Assembly (NCBI GenBank): GCA_028868455.1
Contig: JAGWUK010000095.1
Span: 1-8,554 of the forward strand
Origin: Burkholderiales bacterium
GTDB taxonomy: Bacteria; Pseudomonadota; Gammaproteobacteria; Burkholderiales; Burkholderiaceae_D
Length of the DNA stretch: 8,554 nt
Direction of reading: 5' to 3'
Shown: piece by piece, positions 1-5,835 of the stretch
Position numbering within the stretch: position 1 is the first letter of the stretch
Layout: the number at the start of each line of letters is the position of its first letter
Program-made: the position numbers and the translations under genes
The notes under the pieces: generated by a model
Told to the model about the DNA's origin: nothing
Databases searched by the model: none
The model's input: only the letters and a program-made list of their open reading frames with translations

Positions 1-49
1 TGATGAAGCCGATGTGATTTTGTATGGATGTACGGACGAATTCGCTCAT
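1..49 (-). CDS. Partial 5' end of a probable enoyl-CoA hydratase/isomerase family protein
   Basis: On the minus strand an ATG at position 49 opens a frame that runs off the left edge. Only 16 residues are visible, MSEFVRTSIQNHIGFI. This fits the first beta-hairpin of crotonase-fold (enoyl-CoA hydratase/isomerase, 3-hydroxyisobutyryl-CoA hydrolase) proteins, where a segment like HIGFI normally runs into an ITLxRPxxxNAL motif; that motif would lie outside the window. A short GGA (plus-strand 56-58) sits 6 nt upstream as a weak ribosome binding site, and a promoter-like pair lies further upstream. The gene follows the hpf terminator, so it is probably a separate transcription unit. The family call rests on very few residues and could be wrong; the presence of a gene start is more secure. 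Confidence 0.42.
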   Translation of the reverse strand, partial: MSEFVRTSIQNHIGFI

Positions 50-84
50 GAAAATTCCGATGAAAAGAGAGAAGGGAAACGAGC

Positions 85-113
85 ATTTTAACCTTGCCAG
101 GTCCACCCGTCAC
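85..113 (-). promoter_or_regulatory. Candidate sigma-70 promoter for the left-edge gene
   Basis: On the minus strand a -10-like TAAAAT (plus 85-90, 5 of 6 consensus matches) is separated by 17 nt from a -35-like GTGACG (plus 108-113, 4 of 6). It lies between the hpf terminator and the ATG at 49, giving a leader of roughly 30 nt. The position is right for a new transcription unit, but the call is consensus matching only. Confidence 0.35.
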
Positions 114-162
114 GATTGCGCCATGCAGGCGGATCTGCGACGGAAAAAGTCATCTGACAAGC

Positions 163-192
163 AACAAAAAAGGACGCCAACTTCGCGTCCTT
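163..192 (-). terminator. Rho-independent terminator after hpf
   Basis: Read on the minus strand, an 8-bp perfect stem (plus 170-177 AAGGACGC with 185-192 GCGTCCTT) encloses a 7-nt loop and is followed by six T residues, then GTTG. It begins about 40 nt after the hpf stop codon, so it closes the kdsD-to-hpf transcription unit. The plus-strand side has only a poor T run (TTGTTTT), and no plus-strand gene enters from the left, so I call it for the minus strand only. Confidence 0.85.
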
Positions 193-231
193 GTTTTGGT
201 GTTCCCTTAGCGGGAGTGGGCGTTATGCCGC

Positions 232-570
232 TTATGCCGGATCAGGAATATGCTTGATCGCGTCGTGCTGATGATCCTGGATTTTGTCTTTATGCTTAAT
301 GACCTGACGATCCAGTTTATCCACCAGCGCATCAATGGCTGCATACAGATCCTGTGCCAGACTTTCTACGTGGATATCTTTACCGCTGATGTGCAGATTG
401 ATATCTGCTTTGTGTCGTTTCTCTTTCTCCCGGAGCTTGTCAACCGTCAGGATGACGGCGATATCAATGACTTGGTCGAAGTGTCGCCGGATGCGTTCCA
501 GTTTAGTATGTACATATTCACGAATTGCAGGAGTTACTTCGACGTGGTGTCCACTGATGGTGAGATTCAT
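232..570 (-). CDS. hpf: Ribosome hibernation promoting factor, short form (sigma-54 modulation protein / YhbH family)
   Basis: This 112-residue protein belongs to the HPF/YfiA (RaiA) family, which binds the decoding centre of the 30S subunit and promotes inactive 70S/100S ribosomes in stationary phase. The match to the enterobacterial protein runs from the N-terminus ([20 protein letters not shown]) through the conserved [22 protein letters not shown] block at residues 74-96. It is the short form, lacking the C-terminal dimerisation domain of long HPF. It carries about 17 residues beyond the usual end of E. coli HPF, including several histidines (residues 97-112), function unknown. The start at 570 is firm: AGGAG (plus 577-581) lies 6 nt upstream. 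It follows rpoN, the usual arrangement in proteobacteria and the origin of the old name sigma-54 modulation protein. The 109-nt gap to rpoN holds a possible private promoter, and a terminator follows the gene. Confidence 0.95.
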   Translation of the reverse strand: MNLTISGHHVEVTPAIREYVHTKLERIRRHFDQVIDIAVILTVDKLREKEKRHKADINLHISGKDIHVESLAQDLYAAIDALVDKLDRQVIKHKDKIQDHQHDAIKHIPDPA

Positions 571-609
571 ACTGTGCTCCTATGGTGATGTTGCTTGCTG
601 TTACGATGC

Positions 610-636
610 GCTCATTTCATCGGAAATGTCTTGAGC
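610..636 (-). other. Inverted repeat in the hpf leader
   Basis: CATTTC (613-618) and GAAATG (623-628) form a perfect 6-bp stem around a 4-nt loop. The flanking GCTCA (610-614) and TGAGC (632-636) are also complementary and could extend or compete with that stem. The structure would begin within a few nucleotides of the predicted hpf transcript start. There is no T run, so it is not a terminator of rpoN; a 5' stabilising or regulatory hairpin is possible. Confidence 0.35.
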
Positions 637-643
637 TAAATCA

Positions 644-671
644 TATATAGCAATTCGAACCGTGATTACAA
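644..671 (-). promoter_or_regulatory. Candidate promoter of hpf
   Basis: In the rpoN-hpf gap, reading the minus strand, TTGTAA (plus 666-671, 4 of 6 to the -35 consensus) is followed after 16 nt by TATATA (plus 644-649). An overlapping TATATG register gives an 18-nt spacer. The predicted transcript would start near 637 and have a leader of about 65 nt before the hpf ATG. No sigma-54 GG-N10-GC pattern fits here: the nearest GG and GC are 8 nt apart. Confidence 0.4.
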
Positions 672-679
672 GGACTAAG

Positions 680-2161
680 TTACAAAGATTTACGTAAACT
701 GACTGGGGGAATTTTCAGGGCCTCACGGTATTTGGCAACTGTCCTTCGGGCAATTACCATGCCCTGTTCACCCAGCATGTCTGCGATTTTGCTGTCAGAG
801 AGTGGGCTTTTCTGGTCTTCTGCTCCTATCAACTGCTTGATGAGTGCGCGTATCGCGGTGGAAGATGCTTCACCCCCTGTTTCCGTCGCGACATGGCTGC
901 CGAAAAAATATTTCAACTCAAACATACCATGCGGGGTCAGCATATATTTTTGGGTCGTTACACGGGAAATAGTGCTCTCGTGTAATCCCAGTGTATCAGC
1001 TATTTCGCGCAAAACAAGGGGGCGCATGGCAACAGCACCATGTGCAAAAAAATTACGTTGCCTTTCAACTATGGCTTGTGCAACGCGCAAAATTGTATCG
1101 AAACGCTGCCGCATATTTTTGATCAGCCAACGCGCTTCCTGCAGTTGCGGACCCATTCCGGATTCGCCACGACTTTGCTTCATGATGTTGGCATACATAC
1201 TGCTGACACGCAGCTTGGGCATGACATCCTGGTTGAGTAACACTTGCCAGCCGTTACCCGATTTTTTGACAATCACATCGGGTACAACGTAGTCCGAATC
1301 TGTCGCCGAAAATTCTGCACCAGGACGTGGCCGGCACTGACGAATCACCGCCTGCGCTTCACGCAAATCTTCATCGTCGCAATCGAGAATTTTTTTTAAT
1401 TTATTGAAATCGCGCTGCGCAAATAAACCCAGTTGCGTTTCGACAATTTGCAAGGCCAGCCTGCGTGTGACGAATGGAATTTTGGGGAAACGTTTGATTT
1501 GCAAAGCCAGACATTCTGCCGGTGTGCGCGCACCGACACCTGCCGGGTCGAAGCTTTGCAACATGGATAAGGCAAAACTTAGTTCATCCGGATCGACGCA
1601 TAATTCCAGCGGCAGGCTGGCATGGATTTCGTCCAGTGTCTCACTCAGATAGCCATTGTCATCCAACGCGTCGATCATTAATTCCACCAACGCACGGTCG
1701 CGTGGCTCGCGCAAGTTCAGGCGCATCTGTTCCAGCAAATAGTCGCGCAAAGTAATGTGCGCTGCCTCCAGTTGCGGACGGCCTTCGTCTTCTTCGGCAC
1801 CGCGATTGCCTTGCGGAACGTCGTCAAAACTCCAGTCGTTATCGCTGGCGCTCATTGTTTCGTTGGCGTTAGCGACTTCGCTACTCTCGGACGTGTCGGG
1901 TGTCAGCTTGTCTTCGCGGACGGGCACTTCCATTCCGGCATCGGCCGCAGTGCTGGCGCTATTGACGGCGCCATCGGCGAGCAGCCGCACGGCATGGTCG
2001 AGTGGATCGTCCACACGTTCCAGCAGCGGGTTTTCGATCAGCAGGGTTTCCAGTTCCTGATGCAGTTCCAGCGTGGACAACTGCAACAAGCGTATCGATT
2101 GTTGCAGTTGCGGCGTCAGTGCCAGATGCTGAGAGGTGCGAAGTTGGAGGCTTTGTTTCAT
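680..2161 (-). CDS. rpoN: RNA polymerase sigma-54 factor
   Basis: This is the alternative sigma factor that directs core polymerase to -24/-12 promoters and needs AAA+ activator proteins for open complex formation. The product is 493 residues, close to the E. coli length of 477. Region I is the Q/L-rich N-terminus (MKQSLQLRTSQHLALTPQLQ...), which contacts activators. Residues of about 60-125 are an acidic, low-complexity region II. The core-binding part follows. A helix-turn-helix lies at about 384-404 (LREIADTLGLHESTISRVT), and the diagnostic RpoN box ARRTVAKYRE is at 471-480. The frame stays open for 43 codons upstream into lptB, but I place the start at the ATG at 2161 because homology begins exactly at MKQSLQL. 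This leaves 11 nt after the lptB stop; the ribosome site is weak (GGGA), consistent with translational coupling. Confidence 0.97.
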   Translation of the reverse strand: MKQSLQLRTSQHLALTPQLQQSIRLLQLSTLELHQELETLLIENPLLERVDDPLDHAVRLLADGAVNSASTAADAGMEVPVREDKLTPDTSESSEVANANETMSASDNDWSFDDVPQGNRGAEEDEGRPQLEAAHITLRDYLLEQMRLNLREPRDRALVELMIDALDDNGYLSETLDEIHASLPLELCVDPDELSFALSMLQSFDPAGVGARTPAECLALQIKRFPKIPFVTRRLALQIVETQLGLFAQRDFNKLKKILDCDDEDLREAQAVIRQCRPRPGAEFSATDSDYVVPDVIVKKSGNGWQVLLNQDVMPKLRVSSMYANIMKQSRGESGMGPQLQEARWLIKNMRQRFDTILRVAQAIVERQRNFFAHGAVAMRPLVLREIADTLGLHESTISRVTTQKYMLTPHGMFELKYFFGSHVATETGGEASSTAIRALIKQLIGAEDQKSPLSDSKIADMLGEQGMVIARRTVAKYREALKIPPVSLRKSL

Positions 2162-2172
2162 GATGAATCCCG

Positions 2173-2925
2173 TCACATGCGGAAATGCTCTCCCAGATAA
2201 ACACGACGGACGGATTCGTTTTGAATAATATCGTCTGGCTTGCCACTCGCCAGCACAGCACCCTGATTGATGATGTAGGCGTGGTCGCAAATACCCAAGG
2301 TTTCGCGCACATTGTGGTCGGTGATCAGGACACCGATGCCGCGTTCTTTCAAAAAGCGCACGATGCGCTGGATCTCAATCACGGCAATCGGATCAACGCC
2401 GGCGAAAGGTTCATCAAGCAAAACAAAGCGCGGGTTGGTAGCTAATGCGCGGGCAATTTCCACGCGGCGACGTTCGCCACCAGATAAAGACAGAGCCTGA
2501 TTTTCGCGAATTTTTTCGATCTGTAAATCGGCCAGCAAGGCATTTAAGCGCCGCTCGATTTCTGCACCGGATAAGAATTTTCCACCCGCATCTTTTTGCA
2601 GTTCGAGCACGGCACGGATATTGTCTTCAACCGATAATTTGCGAAAGACCGACGCCTCTTGCGGCAAGTAAGACAAACCGAGTACGGCGCGCTGATGAAT
2701 AGGTAAAGTCGAGATATTGGTGCCATTGATCAGGATGTCACCGGCATCCGAGGGCACCAATCCCACGATCATGTAAAACGAGGTGGTTTTGCCAGCACCA
2801 TTCGGGCCAAGCAAGCCAACTACCTCACCGTTCTTGACTTGCAGGGACACGTCGCGCACGACCTGACGCGCGCCATAGCGCTTTTGCAAACCTTTGATGA
2901 GCAGAATGCTGTCGTTTTCTGCCAT
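2173..2925 (-). CDS. lptB: Lipopolysaccharide export ABC transporter ATP-binding protein
   Basis: LptB is the cytoplasmic ATPase of the LptB2FGC complex, which extracts LPS from the inner membrane and pushes it along the LptC-LptA bridge. All ABC motifs are intact in this 250-residue protein: Walker [10 protein letters not shown] at 40-48, Q-loop Gln89 in the LPQEASVF segment typical of LptB, signature LSGGE at 147-151, Walker B FVLLDEP with catalytic Glu172, and switch His204. The E. coli protein is about 241 residues, so nothing is missing. The ATG at 2925 comes one base after the lptA stop, with an AGGTG-type ribosome site inside the 3' end of lptA, so translation is coupled. The membrane partners LptF and LptG are not in this window, as is usual. 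Confidence 0.97.
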   Translation of the reverse strand: MAENDSILLIKGLQKRYGARQVVRDVSLQVKNGEVVGLLGPNGAGKTTSFYMIVGLVPSDAGDILINGTNISTLPIHQRAVLGLSYLPQEASVFRKLSVEDNIRAVLELQKDAGGKFLSGAEIERRLNALLADLQIEKIRENQALSLSGGERRRVEIARALATNPRFVLLDEPFAGVDPIAVIEIQRIVRFLKERGIGVLITDHNVRETLGICDHAYIINQGAVLASGKPDDIIQNESVRRVYLGEHFRM

Positions 2926-2926
2926 C

Positions 2927-3502
2927 TCAATTCACCTGTTTTTCGGTTTTTGGCTGCAAGGTCAGCTTAACGCGGCCGCCACCTGGAATCTGTTGCCCGT
3001 CGCTGGAGTTGGTGCCGACAAAGACATCGTTTTTACTGTCGTAAGAAAGATATTCGCCTTCCTGTTCCTGCGTGACTTTTTTTCCTTCCAGATAGCGCAC
3101 TTTGGCACGCGAGATGAATTTAACGAACTCGGTTCTCTCGTCATATTCAGCACGATCTGCCTCGCCTTCTACCCACAGGTCGGGGCCGCCGTCGCGTTTT
3201 TGGCGGAACGTGATCTTATGTCCGGGCTTGCCGGTCAGAAGCACGCTCTGGTAGCCGTCGGATGCTTCGGTCACGACAGCGTGGTCTGCTTTGACCAGCA
3301 GGCTGCCGCGCGTGGCGATCACATCACCGGCAAGCACACGGGTATTTTTCTTGCCATCGCTGACCAGATGTTCGGCTTCGATCGTCATTTCTTTGTTGCT
3401 GTCCGCTCTTTCGGCGTGAGCCGCGTTGGTCAGCGTGCAGATGGCGCTGACCAGCACGATACTGCGCAATAAGCGGCGACTCAGGATGGTGTGCAGTGAC
3501 AT
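2927..3502 (-). CDS. lptA: Lipopolysaccharide transport periplasmic protein LptA
   Basis: LptA polymerises into the beta-jellyroll bridge that carries LPS across the periplasm from LptC to LptD. The 191-residue precursor starts with a typical Sec signal peptide: basic n-region (RRLLR), hydrophobic core ([10 protein letters not shown]) and an AHA cleavage motif ending at residue 30. The OstA-like domain covers about 36-175, with the usual opening ([23 protein letters not shown], here split by motif only) in which the protein recalls 'base-level' family features such as [12 protein letters not shown] glycine patch, [10 protein letters not shown], comes near the C-terminus. The length matches E. 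coli LptA (185). The start at 3502 lies 11 nt after the lptC stop with only a weak GAAAG ribosome site, suggesting reinitiation by ribosomes finishing lptC. Confidence 0.93.
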   Translation of the reverse strand: MSLHTILSRRLLRSIVLVSAICTLTNAAHAERADSNKEMTIEAEHLVSDGKKNTRVLAGDVIATRGSLLVKADHAVVTEASDGYQSVLLTGKPGHKITFRQKRDGGPDLWVEGEADRAEYDERTEFVKFISRAKVRYLEGKKVTQEQEGEYLSYDSKNDVFVGTNSSDGQQIPGGGRVKLTLQPKTEKQVN

Positions 3503-3513
3503 GTGAGGGCTTT

Positions 3514-4161
3514 CTATTCTTTCAGTTTCGGATGCGTGCCAGGCGTTCTCTTTTTGAGTCGCATATGCACATCGCTCATGAGTTCCAGTTTTTGGTTGGC
3601 GTTGTCGGCGAACAAGCCGATGGCGCGTGTGTCTGCTGTTGCCGTTTCTATGTGGACGGCTTTATCGGTTTTGACTATGTTCTCGTCTGGAAGCAATAAC
3701 AGATAGTCGGTTTGCAAATGCATGAAACGATCTGTGTTGCCATCTTGTTTTTCCATCGTGACGTTGTCAAACAAATGCACGATATCGTGCTCGCGTTTTG
3801 GAAAGACTTCTGTGGACTTTTGTTCGATGACGGCACGATCAGCACGGATATGAACCGGCGACTGGTTTTCGTCGAAACTGTCGATGCGCGGTTGCGAAAT
3901 TTCAAAATTGTCGCCGCGCGGAATATGTACCAGTTTTTCGCCAGTGATGTGGTAGTTCGCCTGACCGATGTTGGAAAGTTTGACGAAATTGAATTTTTCA
4001 ACATAGTAGTCAGGTTCGGTGCGTTCCGCAGAACGAACCTGTTCGCCGTCGCCGCTGCGGCGCAAGACATCGAGCAGCCAGAAGCTGCCCAGTGCTACGA
4101 CGCCAAGCATGGCCACCATCGCCCAGATGCGAAAACGATCAATAGTCAGTTGCGGTTTCAT
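3514..4161 (-). CDS. lptC: LPS export ABC transporter periplasmic protein LptC
   Basis: LptC is a bitopic inner-membrane protein that receives LPS from LptB2FG and passes it to LptA. In this 215-residue product a single membrane anchor spans about residues 12-33 (IWAMVAMLGVVALGSFWLL), preceded by a short basic cytoplasmic N-terminus. The rest is a periplasmic OstA/LptC-type beta domain (YYVEKFNF..., ..ANYHITGEKLVHIP, ..VHIRADRAVIEQ). It is longer than E. coli LptC (191), as betaproteobacterial forms tend to be. The start codon overlaps the kdsC stop in an ATGA, and no clear ribosome site is present, so expression probably depends on coupling. The position between kdsC and lptA supports the call; individual residues are poorly conserved in this family. 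Confidence 0.93.
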   Translation of the reverse strand: MKPQLTIDRFRIWAMVAMLGVVALGSFWLLDVLRRSGDGEQVRSAERTEPDYYVEKFNFVKLSNIGQANYHITGEKLVHIPRGDNFEISQPRIDSFDENQSPVHIRADRAVIEQKSTEVFPKREHDIVHLFDNVTMEKQDGNTDRFMHLQTDYLLLLPDENIVKTDKAVHIETATADTRAIGLFADNANQKLELMSDVHMRLKKRTPGTHPKLKE

Positions 4162-4682
4162 GATAAAAATTCAGCCAGCGCCTGGTCGTATTTGCCTTGC
4201 GCCTGCAAGATGAAATCACAGATTTCCCTGGCCGCGCCGCGACCGCCGCCAGCCGTCGTGACATGGTGCACCCGTTTGCGAACTTCCGCATGACCGTTGG
4301 GAACGCTGGCAGCAAAGCCCACGCGCGAAAGTACGGGTAAATCGATCACGTCATCGCCGATGAATCCACATGCTTCGGCTGGAATCTGTAGCTCGTCAAG
4401 CAGTTTCAGGAAAGCCGTTTTCTTGTCGTGAATTCCCTGACGAACGTGGCTAATACCCAGGTCACTGGCGCGCTTGAGCACGATGGCGGACTGACGCGCG
4501 CTGATGATGGCCGTTGCCACACCGGCTTGCTGTAAAAGTTTGATGCCCTGACCATCCAGCACATTAAAGGTTTTCAGCATCTCACCGTCGGGGCCGAAAT
4601 GCAGGCTACCATCGGTCAGGATGCCATCCACATCAAAAATCATCAGGCGAACCCGGGCTGCGCGGGAAATGGCTTCGCTCAT
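4158..4682 (-). CDS. kdsC: 3-deoxy-D-manno-octulosonate 8-phosphate phosphatase (KdsC)
   Basis: KdsC is a HAD-family phosphatase that removes phosphate from Kdo-8-P to give Kdo, the inner-core sugar of LPS. It acts as a small capless tetramer in the cytoplasm. HAD motif I is FDVDGILTDG with Asp17 (nucleophile) and Asp19 (acid/base). Motif II serine is Ser61 in IISARQS. Motif III lysine is Lys87 or Lys88 (HDKK). Motif IV GDDVIDLP at 109-116 supplies the Mg-binding aspartates. The C-terminal GGGRGAAREICDFIL segment is typical of KdsC, where the tail reaches a neighbouring active site. At 174 residues it is slightly shorter than the E. coli enzyme (188). AAGGTG (plus 4688-4693) lies 5 nt before the ATG, which overlaps the kdsD stop by one base (TGATG). 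Confidence 0.96.
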   Translation of the reverse strand: MSEAISRAARVRLMIFDVDGILTDGSLHFGPDGEMLKTFNVLDGQGIKLLQQAGVATAIISARQSAIVLKRASDLGISHVRQGIHDKKTAFLKLLDELQIPAEACGFIGDDVIDLPVLSRVGFAASVPNGHAEVRKRVHHVTTAGGGRGAAREICDFILQAQGKYDQALAEFLS

Positions 4683-5722
4683 CAGATCACCTTGGCGCGT
4701 GTCAGGTCATGAATATGCAGGGCGCCCACCAGTGTGCCTGCGTCGTCTGCCACCAGTAACTGATTAATCCTGTAGGTTTCCATGACTTCCACGGCTTCCA
4801 CCGCGAGTTGCTCCGGGCGGATGCTGCGCGGATTTTTGTGCATGACTTCCGCAATGCTTAGTTGCGTGAAATCGCGCGTGCTTTCCATCAGCCGGCGCAA
4901 ATCGCCATCGGTAAAGACGCCGACGATTTTTTGATTCTGATCGACAACGGCCGTCATTGCCATGCCTTTTTTGGTGATTTCCAGTAACGCCGAAGTGAGC
5001 CTGGTGTCAGGGGTGACCTGAGGAATCGCGTCGCCGCTGCGCATGACATCATGTACATGCGTCAACAAGCGGCGACCCAGTGCGCCACCGGGGTGCGAAC
5101 GGGCGAAGTCTTCTTCGCGGAATCCGCGCGCATCAAGCACCGCGACTGCCAGCGCATCCCCTAAGGCCAGCGTGACCGTGGTGCTGGCTGTCGGTGCCAG
5201 ATTCAGCGGGCAGGCTTCTTTGTCCACATACAGGTTCAGATGCACATCAGCGATTTTGCCGAGGCTGGATTCGGGATTGCCAGTCATGGCGATCAGTTTG
5301 ACGCCGAGGCGTTTTATGATGGGCAGGATGGACATCAGCTCGGCGGCTTCGCCGGAATACGAGATGGCGATAAACACATCTTGCGGTGTCACCATGCCGA
5401 GATCGCCGTGGGCGGCTTCGGCAGGATGCACAAAAAACGAAGGCGTGCCAGTTGAGGCAAATGTCGCCGCAATCTTGCGGGCAATGTGGCCGGATTTGCC
5501 TATGCCGGATACAACGACGCGTCCGTGGCAGGACAGCAACAATTTCACCGCTTTCGTAAAGCCGGCGGCGTCGCCGTTGCCCAGGCGTTTTTGCAGGGCC
5601 AGCAGTGCATCGGCCTCGATTTGCAATGTCGAACAAGCGAGGTCCAGCGCGCGCTGATCGGCGTTCAGTGCTTCAGCGCCAGTCAGTCTGCCGGAGTAGG
5701 TGGGGGCATTCAGATCAGTCAT
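4682..5722 (-). CDS. kdsD: D-arabinose 5-phosphate isomerase (KdsD/KpsF family)
   Basis: This enzyme converts ribulose 5-phosphate to arabinose 5-phosphate, the first committed step to Kdo. With the ATG at 5722 the product is 346 residues; E. coli KdsD is 328. An N-terminal SIS sugar-phosphate isomerase domain spans about 55-190, with GIGKSGHI at 73-80, the family block AATFASTGTPSFFVHPAEAA, and SYSGEAAE. Two CBS domains follow at about 222-283 and 290-346. Residues lining up with the proposed E. coli catalytic set (Lys59, Glu111, Glu152, His193) are all present as Lys76, Glu128, Glu169 and His210. The frame is open for 34 further codons upstream (to 5824), but those residues do not look like the family and lie over the divergent promoter region. 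The ribosome site at 5722 is poor. It is the first gene of the train. Confidence 0.95.
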   Translation of the reverse strand: MTDLNAPTYSGRLTGAEALNADQRALDLACSTLQIEADALLALQKRLGNGDAAGFTKAVKLLLSCHGRVVVSGIGKSGHIARKIAATFASTGTPSFFVHPAEAAHGDLGMVTPQDVFIAISYSGEAAELMSILPIIKRLGVKLIAMTGNPESSLGKIADVHLNLYVDKEACPLNLAPTASTTVTLALGDALAVAVLDARGFREEDFARSHPGGALGRRLLTHVHDVMRSGDAIPQVTPDTRLTSALLEITKKGMAMTAVVDQNQKIVGVFTDGDLRRLMESTRDFTQLSIAEVMHKNPRSIRPEQLAVEAVEVMETYRINQLLVADDAGTLVGALHIHDLTRAKVI

Positions 5723-5835
5723 GCCGCGAGTATAAACGAAATTCTCAAAGCAAAAACTCTGCCAGTGACTGACGAGTGAATATTGTTTGCCGGAATTGCC
5801 CATCCAAACGCAATAAATCGGCAATAATGTGCCTC
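5723..5835. promoter_or_regulatory. Divergent intergenic region between kdsD and the antiporter gene
   Basis: These 113 bp must hold start signals for both directions. For kdsD (minus strand) a TATACT -10-like box lies only about 6 nt before the ATG, with no good -35 beyond a T-rich run 16-17 nt upstream. For the antiporter (plus strand) the best boxes are weak: AATAAT at 5823-5828, and TTGCCC at 5796-5801 at a spacing of 21 nt. A 7-bp direct repeat GCAATAA starts at 5810 and at 5821, one helical turn apart, and could be an operator. I cannot place either promoter with confidence. Confidence 0.4.

Noticed and set aside
24..257. Plus-strand open frame of 77 codons at the left edge
   Set aside because: It has low-complexity, basic composition with no recognisable domain and no ribosome site, and it runs across the hpf terminator and into the hpf 3' end on the opposite strand.
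250..634. Plus-strand open frames opposite hpf
   Set aside because: They are antisense shadows of a well-supported conserved gene.
571..679. Sigma-54 (-24/-12) promoter upstream of hpf
   Set aside because: The GG and GC in the gap are 8 nt apart rather than the required 10, so the spacing rule fails.
732..1292. Long plus-strand frame of 186 codons opposite rpoN
   Set aside because: It is antisense to conserved RpoN sequence including the helix-turn-helix; its Ser/Cys-rich composition is typical of a reverse-complement shadow.
2162..2290. N-terminal extension of rpoN (43 extra codons)
   Set aside because: The extension overlaps the 3' end of lptB and has no family resemblance; the canonical RpoN N-terminus MKQSLQL starts at 2161.
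5723..5824. N-terminal extension of kdsD (34 extra codons)
   Set aside because: The residues do not resemble KdsD and cover the divergent promoter region. I keep the ATG at 5722 but note that its promoter and ribosome site are not clean.
5776..5835. Upstream in-frame starts of the antiporter at 5776 and 5827
   Set aside because: The first 20 residues are polar/basic and unlike CPA2 N-termini, which begin almost directly with the first membrane helix. The ATG at 5827 would add only three residues and cannot be excluded.
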